A stretch of DNA of 64,000 bases from Coenobita brevimanus (taxonomy: Eukaryota > Arthropoda > Malacostraca > Decapoda > Coenobitidae), in NCBI GenBank assembly GCA_032717465.1, contig CM064658.1, positions 8,042,895-8,106,894 of the forward strand, in the 5' to 3' direction. Positions 11,191-20,839 of the stretch are shown here, in pieces. Position numbers and translations under genes: made by a program. Below the pieces are notes generated by a model. It made no database searches. It was not told the DNA's origin and was given only the letters and a program-made list of their open reading frames with translations. Every line of letters begins with the position of its first letter. Within the stretch, counting starts at the first letter, position 1.

Positions 11191-11809
11191 TTTAACTAGG
11201 ATATTAGTATCTCGCAGGATACCGGCTTAACAGATACTGATGCCAACACTGTAATTTTAGTACAGGTGTACAGGGAATACAGGATTACGGTGCGCATGGG
11301 AGCGCGGGAGTCTCTAACGGGGGGGGGGGGACGAGGGGGGACGCGCGGAGGGTCAGAACAGAGTTATAGTAATATTGGGAGAGAGTATTATTAATTCGAA
11401 CTTAGTATTTTCTGATAGCAAAGGGATTTTGACAATTGATTCTATTCCTCGTCCAGGTTCTTACGTACACACTAACTGCTGGGAGGAGATTCTTAAATGG
11501 GGGGGTGTAGGATTAACACTTTTTCCCTACTGTTTCTTGGTAACAAAGGATATTTGTATATTTTACTATAGAGAATCTCTCGGGGTAGTAGTCTTACTGG
11601 TTTTCTACAAGGGCGTCACTCGTGAGTCTGATTCACCGGAACTTAGTTTCTGCACTCGTCCTTATTCATCCGCCCGTGATTTCACTCGCCCCGATATTCA
11701 ACATACACTGAGTCACTGTATCACTGTTACAGTAATTCTGGGGCAACGTCACACTTAGCATAAGTCACTTAACTAATTCTGGGGCAACACTACACTTAAC
11801 ATAATTCAC

Positions 11810-13213
11810 TCATATAGTGGGGGCGGCAGGGAGACACGCAGGTGACAACTCTGCCGGAATAGGGGCACCACCACGGAAGAACGTGCCGAGAGGGCACGGG
11901 ACGACTCGCAGGGGCATCCTCTCTCGTCCAGGGCTGCAGGTAGCGAAGGGGCCCGTAGTCTCCGGGCTAGGTACAGGCGTCTGGCCCTCAGGAATGGAGC
12001 CAAACAGGTCCAGGAATCTCTGGCTCAGGTTTCGGCCGGAGGTGGAGGTCTTTCGCCGTCTCGGAGGCGTGGAGAGATCACGCCCGGGCGTCCTGGGGAG
12101 GGCCTGGAGTAACTGAGGGCTGCGGCCTCCAGAGTCAAGGGGCACCATCAGGGAGGGGCTGCGGCACCGACCTGAGCTAGGGTCCGTCAGGTGGGTCTTC
12201 TCCGGGGCCAGGCGTAAGGAGCAGAGGCCAGGGGAAGCTGTAGGGCCTCTCTGGGGTCCTTTGGTGCTGGAGATCTGGGCACTCCTCTCACACTGGGGTG
12301 GTGACACTGCTTGCACCTCTCTCTGGCCATGGGGCCCGGCTATCGGCCGTGGCTGCCCAAGGGCGCAACTATAGGGCGCCAAGGCCCGGCTATTGGCCGT
12401 GGCCTGAGTGGGGGACTTAGCGTGCCTCTGTACACCTTCGGAGCGGCAATCAGCCGTATGACGAAGGTGGGAGCTGCTTTCGGCCGTCTCCTGCAGGAGG
12501 GAGGGTGAGCAGCTATCAGCCGTCTCAGGGGCAGCACCTATGGAGTGGCTATCGGCCGTCTGGCGAAGGCGGGAGCGGCTATCAGCCGTCTCCTTCTGCC
12601 GGAGGAGGGAGCAGCTATTGGCCGTCTCAGGGGCAGCACTTTTGGAGCGGCTATCGGCAGTCTCCTGCTGGAGGAGTGAGCAGCTATCGGCCGTCTCGGG
12701 GACAACACCTTCGGAGCGGCTATTGGCCGTCTGGCAAAGGAGGGAGTGGCTATTGGCCACCTCCTGCAGGAGGGGGTGTTGGGCGGCTATAGGCCATCCC
12801 AGGAAGGACACCTTCTGACGAAGGTGGGAGATGCTATCTGCCGTCTCCTCGTTACCCTCAGGCCGGTGAGACACCTGTTCCCTTATGAGGGGTGGGCGGC
12901 TATTGGCCGTCCCTAAAGAGAAGGCACCTTCCTGTAGAAGCCGGGAGTGGCTATCGGCCGTCTCCTGAGGGGCGCTAGTTGGAGCTGGACAGACAGCTCC
13001 ACCCTGAGCTGATCTGGCTGTCCCACTCCCTGAAGGCAGTGTCATCTTCCTGCTAGGGTGACGGTGTGGCGGCTGGGTACTATAGGGGTGCACGGCCTGG
13101 GCTGACTTATGCCATTGCCGCACGGCATCCCGTGGTTCGGCAGCGGCTACTTCGTGGGGTCCGGGTGGGGGTGTCGGTGAGTTTCTGGGGGCACTGTGCT
13201 GTAAATCACGCAT
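11810..13213 (-). CDS. 467-codon ORF of copy E, low-complexity protein of unknown function
   Basis: The ORF starts at a true ATG (MRDLQHSAPRNSPTPPPGP) and runs without a stop through three regions. These are an N-terminal Pro/Ala/His-rich part (about residues 1-90), a repeat region (about 95-260) with many ETADS.S units encoded by the GGCTATCGGCC array, and a C-terminal part (about 300-467). The C-terminal part holds LPRTPGRDLS, then RFLDLFGSIPEG, then RVVPCPLGT. The LFG-P and VVPC blocks recur in copies A-D. There are no zinc fingers, catalytic triads, signal peptide or membrane segments. It could be a DNA-binding or structural protein of the element, or an open frame created by tandem repeats. 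The conserved C-terminus favours a real product. Confidence 0.5.
   Translation of the reverse strand: MRDLQHSAPRNSPTPPPGPHEVAAAEPRDAVRQWHKSAQAVHPYSTQPPHRHPSRKMTLPSGSGTARSAQGGAVCPAPTSAPQETADSHSRLLQEGAFSLGTANSRPPLIREQVSHRPEGNEETADSISHLRQKVSFLGWPIAAQHPLLQEVANSHSLLCQTANSRSEGVVPETADSCSLLQQETADSRSKSAAPETANSCSLLRQKETADSRSRLRQTADSHSIGAAPETADSCSPSLLQETAESSSHLRHTADCRSEGVQRHAKSPTQATANSRALAPYSCALGQPRPIAGPHGQREVQAVSPPQCERSAQISSTKGPQRGPTASPGLCSLRLAPEKTHLTDPSSGRCRSPSLMVPLDSGGRSPQLLQALPRTPGRDLSTPPRRRKTSTSGRNLSQRFLDLFGSIPEGQTPVPSPETTGPFATCSPGRERMPLRVVPCPLGTFFRGGAPIPAELSPACLPAAPTI
12310..12980. repeat. GGCTATCGGCC array in copy E
   Basis: About sixteen to twenty copies of GGCTATCGGCCGTCTC and close variants (ATT, ATA or ATC in the middle) occur, for example near 12343, 12387, 12510, 12547, 12577, 12647, 12682, 12717 and 12945. 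Spacing is often 30-45 bp. The outer arms GGCT and GGCC are nearly invariant. Confidence 0.8.
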
Positions 13214-13334
13214 TTCAATAACTATAACCAGTTCCTCTGCGCGTCGCCCCTCCCCGCGTGTGAGACCCCCAACTCCCCCACGTGCACCGAGACCCTGTGT
13301 TCTGGGTAAACCTGTACACTAAACCTAGAGTGTT

Positions 13335-13539
13335 ATCCTCAGTGCCTCAAATACTGTGTTGTATTATCTGCTGTTTGTCTTGTGTCTGACTGAAGGAATA
13401 CACGTGTAAAGGTTATTGCCTGGAGTTTTTGTGTCCTGCCTCTCTCTTATTTGCACTAAGCCCCGGTCTCGAAAGAGGACCCCGCTACACGTTAGGTGTT
13501 CTAGGACCGAGTAGTCGGGCCTTTTTCACCTAACATTAC
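13335..13539 (-). repeat. Right terminal inverted repeat of copy E
   Basis: This is the reverse complement of the left arm with small indels. It ends CACCTAACATTAC followed by ACT. Confidence 0.85.
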
Positions 13540-13624
13540 ACTACAAAACGTGGTGAATGTTTTTGGCGTATCAGATAGAGCCAGGTTTCCGGGGGCTTGA
13601 ATGGTGAGTTAGTGGAAGCGTGGC

Positions 13625-13712
13625 GCATTGGATTGGGTAAATTTGGGCTGTCTGGACGTTGCTACTCCTCACCCTGCCTTAGGGTGGGAAAGAAGGTCTG
13701 GATGATGATGAT
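13625..13712 (+). repeat. 3' end fragment of the PHD-finger LINE family
   Basis: GCTGTCTGGACGTTGCT, CCTTAGGGTGGGAAAG and GGTCTGGATGATGATGAT match the 3' terminus of the LINE at 50735-50784. Both finish in a short (GAT)n tail. Confidence 0.7.
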
Positions 13713-13716
13713 ATAA

Positions 13717-14340
13717 CCACTGACTGTATATCATTTTACTTGATGAGGGAAGTGTGTGGCAAGATCCACCACCTTCTTTTGTTGTATAAGTACTCTACCT
13801 TTATCTATCTATCGCCAGACGCCTTAATCCCGTAAGAGGTGGCCACAAACAAATCGCCTCCACGTCGCCCTATCCCCTGCCATTTCACTGCTCTGCTCCC
13901 TGCTCACACCCCTTTCCCTCAATACATCTCCACTCCATCCCTCCATCTCATCCTTGGCCTCCCCCTCCTTCTCCCCCCCTCCACCTCACTCACACACACT
14001 CTCCTGGTCAGTCTCTCACTCTCCATCGTCTCCACATGGCCAAACCACCTCAGTGTGTTTCTCCTATCGCTTCCTATCGCATCCACATCCACACCACAAC
14101 GCTCCTTCACTTCCCCATTTGTCAGTCTGTATCCCCATGTGACTTCACATGCTCCTCAAATAACTCATTTCCACTGCTGTCACTCTTGACTTCTGTCCCT
14201 CCAATATGGTCCAAGCTTCACTTTCATACGATGTTTATTGTTGTAAAAGGTACAGAGTGCTAATACAACAAAAGAAGATGGTGGGTCTTGCCAGATACCT
14301 TCTTCAGCCAACACAGCAACATAGTTATAAATAAATATAA
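13717..14340. repeat. Inverted repeat pair around an RTE fragment
   Basis: The left arm contains GGCAAGATCCACCACC and TTCTTTTGTTGTA (13750-13790). The right arm (about 14262-14320) contains the reverse complement of a close variant. A third, diverged copy lies near 3085-3130. The pair forms a potential stem of at least 60 bp with the reversed RTE fragment in the loop. The repeat family is not recognised. Confidence 0.5.
13803..14240 (-). mobile_element. RTE 3' fragment, reversed
   Basis: It begins on the plus strand with TATCTATCTATCGCCAGACG, the reverse complement of the RTE tail. It then has the reversed C-terminal coding region (WFGHVETMESERLTRRV and GRRRGRPRMRWRDGVE on the minus strand) up to about the SEAW block. 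It is 5'-truncated, with no intact reading frame beyond 60-odd codons. Confidence 0.85.
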
Positions 14341-15845
14341 ATATTATCGAGTCAAATCAGTAACACATGGAGAAGACAGAAGAATATTAAAGAATCTACA
14401 CCAAATTAGAAATCCACAACAGGATATCAGTTTAAGATGACAAGAATAACGTGAAGACAGAAAAACTAGAAAGGCGGTGCCGTTGTACAGTACAAGTATA
14501 ATGTGAAGATAGAGAACCAGAAAGGTGTGCCGTTGTAAAGGCATTACCTCCGATACTTATCACATGGCGTCATACAATAACAAATCGTCAGCTGATTTTG
14601 TTTTACGTTGAGATGCCCTTTACCGTAAATTTCACGAAAAACCTAGCTGATTGTGTTTTATAGACTGGTATGCATATTAGTGCAGTTGTGGTAACTGTAG
14701 TGTTATTGTAGTAATTGTGATGAAACCTACAGAAGTGGACTGCTGGCTTCAGTTTCGTTTCTCGCAGTCTGCTGACTTTGCTCTCCTTTCAGGGAATGGG
14801 GATGTACAAAATTGAAGGGACGTTTGTATAGCCAGGGAATTGAGCCTTTTGGTTATATCGTTGCCATCACGTAAAGGCGTCCCTCACCAGCACCACTTTT
14901 ACTACACACGTGTAAGTAGTGATTGTGTGGTAGTTGTGTTTTATGGTTATATTCAAGTTTGTTTAGACATTTAACACTGAAGGGGTTTGTTAAGGCTGTT
15001 GAAGGGACACATATAAAATACTGTTTATGAAACTAGCCTTATGGAGACCTAGGATTCCCCCCCTCCCCGTCGAAAAATAATAAAAAAAGCAGCTTTTGAA
15101 CAGATTAAGTGACTGTGTAAATGTGTACAGAAGTGCACTGTTGAGTATGAAGAGGCTTCATTAATAAAAATAAAACCCAAAACATTTGTGTTTCATCTGC
15201 CGTCACTTAAATACTAGATCAGTAATCATTTGGCAGCTGGAGGCTTATCTTCTTAGCTTTGCCAAAAGTGAAAACTGAAAAAAGAAAGTCTTAGGATTTT
15301 TGCTGTGTACTCCTACTGAGTTAAATATCATACTAGCTTTCATAAGCCACAAGTCAGGGGTATTATGTTGGGGAAGGTCATTGAGTATAACAGGTCTTTG
15401 AAAAACTGATAGTTACTCTTTAAATAGCCCTTGCCTTGATTGAGGGTACAATAGAAAATGGTGAATTATGATAAGCTGAAACAAGAACTTAGATATTATT
15501 TTATCATGCAATATCATCTGGCATTTGGAGGCATATTGCAGCTGCACCATAACCTTCAACAACCAAGCTATGTATCCCAGGATACTGCCCACAAAGTTTG
15601 GGTACTTTTTGCTCGCTTGATTTTGAGATACTTTTGGGAACAGCCACACATGCCTGCAGACATAGGCAATTACAATATTGCCTCGCTAGGTGGGCGATAA
15701 CAAGGAAAATATGATTACATAAGGGATAAGGTAGGTTAGGTTAGGATAAGTTTGGTTAGGTTGGCATAAAGTTGGTTAGGTAAGGATAGGAAAATAAGGT
15801 TGGGTTGTTAGGAAAATTTAGGTCAGGTATGGATAAATAATTTCT
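14341..15845. other. No gene recognised; short TTAGG-like tract at 15731-15815
   Basis: Short frames here (14344-14544 and the opposed pair at 15413-15700) have no recognisable domains or splice context. The tract 15731-15815 contains GGTTAGGTTAGG, GGTTAGGTTGG and further TTAGG variants, resembling a degenerate arthropod telomere repeat. A 5' UTR exon of RGP1 could lie in this or a later gap but cannot be identified from sequence alone. Confidence 0.5.
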
Positions 15846-15847
15846 GA

Positions 15848-16182
15848 TAAGGGGGTGCCAGTGGCTGAATCAGTTAGAGGAACGGCCTGCTGTCCTAATG
15901 GACCCAGGGTCAAATCCCAGCGGAGGCAGGGAACAGTTTAAGGATTTGAATTTCCTAAAAGCAGACTTTCCTGATCAACTAGATGACCCGCTGACTTGTA
16001 AAAATACCCCCACCAGTACCAATACACCAATCCTGTATGACAGCTCTAGCATGTATTCAATATGAATGGTGGGTGTTTGTGCCAAAGTGGCAACATGTGG
16101 AGGTGTAGGAGGATTACTGAGCCTTGGGATAGGTCACTGCCTCCTGAGAAATAGGCCCTGAAGCCTTTGCCAAGAGTTGGAT

Positions 16183-16213
<31 letters not shown>
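15848..16213 (+). mobile_element. tRNA-derived SINE with poly(A) tail
   Basis: The head has a tRNA-like pol III promoter: A box GGCTGAATCAGTTAGAGG (about 15864-15881) and B box GGGTCAAATCCC (about 15907-15918), followed by an acceptor-like GCGGAGGC. A non-tRNA body follows and ends in 25 uninterrupted A residues at 16189-16213. Spacing between the boxes is normal for a tRNA-related SINE. I cannot assign the parent tRNA. No clear target duplication was found. Confidence 0.8.
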
Positions 16214-16320
16214 GTTCAGAGATGTTCTAAGATGGCATCTCTTTCTTCTCACACACCACAAGATGGCGTTTGTCTTCACGTACCACAAGGTGGCGTCCAT
16301 CTGTTCACCCACACACACAC
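16214..16320 (+). repeat. CACAAGATGGCGTCTGTCTT-type minisatellite, left block
   Basis: Three units of about 26-31 bp are centred on AAGATGGC.T followed by TCTTCAC..ACCAC. The same units resume at 20545, so the CR1-like LINE appears to be inserted inside this array. Confidence 0.7.
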
Positions 16321-16599
16321 GGGATCGTCGGAGGTGGACGTCTGTACCAGCGCTCCATACAAGCTCAACATGGCCAGAGGCATTACCAAAATAAGTATCT
16401 TTGAATGAGTCAAGCTCTGTACCAGGTTAGACTAAATGATTTTTCATTATCAAAAGGAAAAGAAATAATAAGTTTAAATAAGACTTTCAAACAACAAAGA
16501 ACCACGATGCGTTGAGTCAGCTGGGTTTGTTTATACTACAGAAAGACCGGGAAAGCGTGCACACTGTAAGTACATACTCTGTTCCTCTAGTATTACAAA

Positions 16600-17618
16600 A
16601 TGGATACATACTTCAGTAAAACAAATTTGGAAAAGAAAAGGGATAAAAGTAAAAAGCAAAATGATGATTTCTACCAAGAACTAGTTGAAGTGGAGACTCA
16701 CAATAGACTGGTTGAACGTGTACACAAACTAGAAATGGCTTTCAAAAATGAAATTGATGAAATAAAGAAGCAAATGCACTTGCAAAAGGAAGAGATAGAA
16801 AAACTGGGAAGGGTGGCCAATAAGAAAGACACAACCATCAGTGAACTAACAGTGGAATTGAATACCCTTAGGAAGAAAATGAGTGCAATGGGAAGTACAG
16901 TAGTTAATCACGAGAGTGTTATGGAAGAGTTAAAAAATGACACAGAGACAATTAGACAAGCAAGCAGTCTTATGGACCAGAGCAGTGATATTGAGGAGAA
17001 GATAACACAGGTGAATGAAGCTGTGCAAAGCTACAAAAATGATGTAGAAATCACGTTTGCTGAAATGGTGAAAGTAAAGAAAGACTTAGAAACAAGGGTG
17101 GAGGAAAAAAACATTAAAAAGGAAGTGAAAAGAATAATCCAAAGTTAGTCAGAGATTCAGTAGAAATAAATAAATCAATAGTAATCACTGGTATAGAAGA
17201 GGAAGAAATTAAAAACAAAATCACTAGAGACAAAAAGGAGATGGCAAATGTAATGAGCTTACTGAAAGAAGTATCAGAGGAAATCTGTAGTAAAGACATA
17301 GAGGAACACAAAAGGTTAGGGAAATACGAGAAAAGAAAGACAAGACCTCTAAAGGTGACTTTCCAGAGTGTAAACACTGTGGAAGAGATACTAAAAAATG
17401 CAAAGAATCTTATGGAAAAAGAGGAGTTCAAAAATGTATGGATAAAAAGATGTCTAACACAAGAGGAACTGGAATTACTGAAAGAGAAAAGGGAGGAAGC
17501 AAAAACAAAAAATGAGGGAAGATCAGAAGAGGACAAGAAGAAATTTTTTTACAAAGTAATAGGATTGCAGGTACGAAAGTGGTACACAAACAGGATGGAA
17601 GAAAAAGGAGGAAGTTAG
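16600..17618 (+). pseudogene. CR1-like LINE ORF1 (frameshifted)
   Basis: The first frame 16600-17148 begins MDTYFSKTNLEKKRDK. It is a long charged helix with heptad-like spacing (KLEMAFKNEIDEIKKQ), a probable coiled coil. One frameshift around 17145-17150 leads into a frame ending at 17618 with VRDSVEINKSIVITGIEEEE and GKYEKRKTRPLKVTF. That is the pattern of an RNA-binding (RRM-like) ORF1 domain of LINEs. The predicted role is binding of the element RNA in a ribonucleoprotein. It overlaps the start of ORF2 by about 40 bases. Confidence 0.75.
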
Positions 17619-20497
17619 TAGAACCATGTCATGACAAGTATATAAACAAGATGATAAAGTTGATGTACTCAAATGTGGATGGAATGGTATCTAAATTACT
17701 AGAGATGAATGATTATGTCAGAGAAAATGAACCACAAATAATATGCCTAACTGAGACAAAATTAACACCAAGGATATCCAATGACATACTAAACTTAGAG
17801 GAATACACTATATGGAGAAGAGACAGAAATTTAAAAAAAGGAGGAGGAATTATAATATTAACTAAGAAAAATCTAAAAGTCAAGGAAATAAACCTAGATA
17901 TACCATCACAAGTAGAACTGATTGCAGTAGAGATCGACACATCTGAAGGTAAAGTAATTGTAGCCAATTTGTATATGCCACCCAGATCAAACACATGGGA
18001 AAGAGACGAATATGAGGACCTGGCAGAGAGTACAATTCAGAGTATAAGATCCTTGCTACATAAAATGGAAGAGAAATCGGAAAGAATTATACTAACTGGG
18101 GATTTCAATACAAATATAAATTGGAATACTCTAGATATAAATAGCCAAGAAAGCTGTTGGGACCAAAAGCTCCTGGATCTCGTACAAGAGTTTTTCTTAA
18201 CGCAACATGTGAGGGAAACCACTAGAAAAAGAGGACGATGTACCTTCAGTGCTAGATCTAATATTTACTAGGCAAGAAAATGACATTGACAGTTTAATAT
18301 ATCACCCTCCACTCGGCAAAAGCGATCATGCAGTACTAAATTATAACTTCAGGATAGCATATGACATAGTAAACAGCACTGACAGTTACAAAAAGAGACT
18401 AAACTATAAAAAGGGAAATTATCAAGACCTAAAGAAGTATTTCTTAGAAGTTGATTGGGAAAATGAGCTTAGAGGACAAGATTTAAATGCTGTATATAAA
18501 AATTTTTGTGAATTTTATGAAATAGGAGTCCAGAAGTACATCCCACAGCACAAAGAAGCAGATAAGAAAATACAGAAATGGTTCAATACAGAATGTAAAA
18601 ATCAAAAGAAAGAAGAGATTTGTTGTGGAATAGATACAGAAGACACAATAGTGAAAGGGCGTATAATAATTACAAACAGGCAAGAAACGACTATACAAGA
18701 ATAAGGAGGGAAGCCCAAAAACAGTTTGAGGAGGATATAATAAATAAAAGTAGTGATCAACCAAAGCTGTTTTACAGCTATATCAGTAGCAAAACCAAAG
18801 TAAAAGATATAATACAATCCATCACGGACGAGGGAATCACTTATACACAAGAGAAAGATATTTGTGAAGCACTAAATAAGAATTTCCAATTAGTTTTTAC
18901 AGAAGAAAAAAATTTTGAGAGGGACTATGTGGAACACGCATGTCCACACATACTACCAGATATACAAATAGCAGAAAAAGTAATACAAGAGGAGTTAAGT
19001 AGATTAGACAGAGGAAAAGCAAGTGGTCCTGATGAAATTTCATGTTGGGTGTTACGAGAATGTGCAAAGGAGTTAAGTAAACCATTATTTTTAATTTTCA
19101 AGAAATCTTTGAGTCAAGGGAAACTACCTGATATTTGGAAAAAAGCAAATATAGTCCCCTTATTCAAGAAAGGAAATAGACAAAATCCTCTCAACTACCG
19201 ACCAGTATCACTGACTAGTGTTGTAAGCAAGGTATCAGAAAAACTTATAAGAAAAGCTTGGGTAAATCATCTAGAAAAACACAGTATGATAACAGAAAGA
19301 CAGTTTGGTTTCAGAAAAGGAAAATCATGTGTTACTAATCTGTTGAGCTACTATGACAGAGTAACAAACACAATACAGGAAAGGGAAGGATGGGTGGACA
19401 GTATCTATTTAGATTTCAAGAAAGCTTTTGACACAATACCACACCAAAGACTTTTATGGAAGCTGTACCATCAAGGAGGAATTCGAGGCAAACTGTTTTG
19501 TTGGATGCAAGACTTTCTCATAAAAAGAGAAATGAGGACAGTACTAAGAGGAAACTACTCATCATGGAAAGAAGTGACTAGTGGAGTACCACAGGGTTCG
19601 GTGCTGGCACCAATCATGTTTCTAGTGTACATAAATGATATAAACAGTAACACTGGAAATGAGAGCTATCTGAATATGTTTGCAGATGATGCAAAAATAC
19701 AAAGGAGAATTACTAGCACAGACTCTTGTAGGGAGCTACAAGAAGAATTAAATAAACTTCATGAATGGAGTAGTACATGGCAAATGGAATTCAATGTGGA
19801 CAAGTGTCATGTAATCAAGTTTGGTAAAAGTGGAAAAAGACCTGATTGGGATTATAAGTTAGGAAATAAAACCCTATACACATCAGAAAGAGAGAAAGAC
19901 CTAGGTGTGATTATCAATAACAGACTATCTCCGGCTGACCACATCAGCGAGAAGGTATGGAACATGTATACACTGCTTGCAAATATGAGAATAGCATTCA
20001 CATACATAAATGAAGACATGCTAAAAAGGATAATAACATCATTCATTAGACCATCCCTGGAATATGCATCAGTAGTCTGGAGTCCTTATCTCAAAAAGCA
20101 TATAGACAAGATTGAAAAAGTTCAAAGGGCCGCTACAAGATGGATACCAAGCTTAAGGGACCTAAGCTACGAAGAAAGACTAAATAAACTGAATCTACCA
20201 ACACTACAGGAGAGAAGGAAAAGAGGTGACATGATAATGCTATATAAGTGCATATCAGGAAAGGAGAAAATAGACATAAATGATTACTTAACATATGGAG
20301 AAGCATCAGCAAGAGGACACTGCAAAAAACTGCATAAGAAGAGAGGTGATAAAGACGTAAGGAAATTCAGTTTCCCAAACAGAGCAATTGATCAATGGAA
20401 TGCACTACCGAATGAAATAGTGTGTGCCAAAACAATTCACAAAATTAAGGATATGTACGATAAATATGGTCTAAGACACGGGACAATACGAGCTTGA
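17579..20497 (+). pseudogene. CR1-like LINE ORF2: endonuclease and reverse transcriptase (two frameshifts)
   Basis: Segment 17579-18271 is the apurinic-type endonuclease: YSNVDGMVSK, CLTETKL, then LTGDFNTNINW. A frameshift near 18250 leads to LDLIFTRQEND and GKSDHAVLNY. A second frameshift near 18610 leads to the long frame 18620-20497. Its RT blocks are GKASGPDEIS, NYRPVSLTS, DFKKAFDTIPH, GVPQGSVLAPIMF and the catalytic FADDAKI, with a thumb region LGVIINNRLSPADH. The protein would nick target DNA and reverse transcribe the element RNA. Restoration is not attempted here. The ORF is close to intact otherwise. Confidence 0.88.
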
Positions 20498-20544
20498 CTC
20501 ATTCCTGTAAAGATACAATTAGGTAAGAACAATTAGGTAAGAAC

Positions 20545-20670
20545 ATCACAAGATGGCATCTGGCTGTCTTCATGCACCACAAGATGGTGTCTGTCTTCAT
20601 ACACCACAAGATGATGTATGTCTGTCTTCACATACCACAGGATGGTGTCTTGTCTTTAAGCAAACATGAC
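20545..20670 (+). repeat. Minisatellite, right block
   Basis: Four units of CACAAGATGG..TCTG..TTCA of 27-31 bp continue the array interrupted at 16320. Confidence 0.75.
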
Positions 20671-20839
20671 TTTTTAAAATGCTTTTCATCACTTTTAAAA
20701 GAAATGAAAAACATTGATACTTGATAATGCTGTCAGAAAATACTTAAAGAATTCCATCAAAGAGCTAACATAAGGAAAAAACAGAAGATAAGTGGAAAAT
20801 AATGTGGTCCTCTATCTCCGTAAGGATTACCAAAACCAG

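Larger units (their letters stand above)
10985..13539 (-). mobile_element. Copy E, complete 2.55-kb element with long terminal inverted repeats
   Basis: The left end GTAATGCTAGGTGAAAAAGG and right end CCTTTTTCACCTAACATTAC are the ends of inverted repeats of about 200 bp (10985-11190 and 13335-13539) that match at roughly 90% by eye. ACT flanks both sides (10982-10984 and 13540-13542), a plausible 3-bp target duplication. The minus strand carries one long ORF. This architecture fits a cut-and-paste DNA transposon or a non-autonomous derivative, but I see no DDE transposase, RT or other enzyme domain. The ends match no superfamily I know with confidence. Confidence 0.75.
16320..20544 (+). mobile_element. 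Nearly full-length CR1-like LINE
   Basis: This element of about 4.2 kb has a 5' leader, an ORF1 and an ORF2 with endonuclease and reverse transcriptase. Its 3' tail repeats AATTAGGTAAGAAC (20518-20544). Such a short tandem tail without poly(A) is typical of CR1/L2-type LINEs. Only a few frameshifts separate it from an intact element, so it is relatively young. Lower A+T and GC bias differ from the neighbours: the coding strand is A-rich. Confidence 0.85.

Noticed and set aside
15413..15700. Opposed frames of about 80 codons
   Set aside because: They overlap on both strands, lack domains and have no splice or promoter context.
15864..15930. A functional tRNA gene
   Set aside because: A and B boxes are present, but the cloverleaf arms are degraded and the unit continues into a SINE body with a poly(A) tail.
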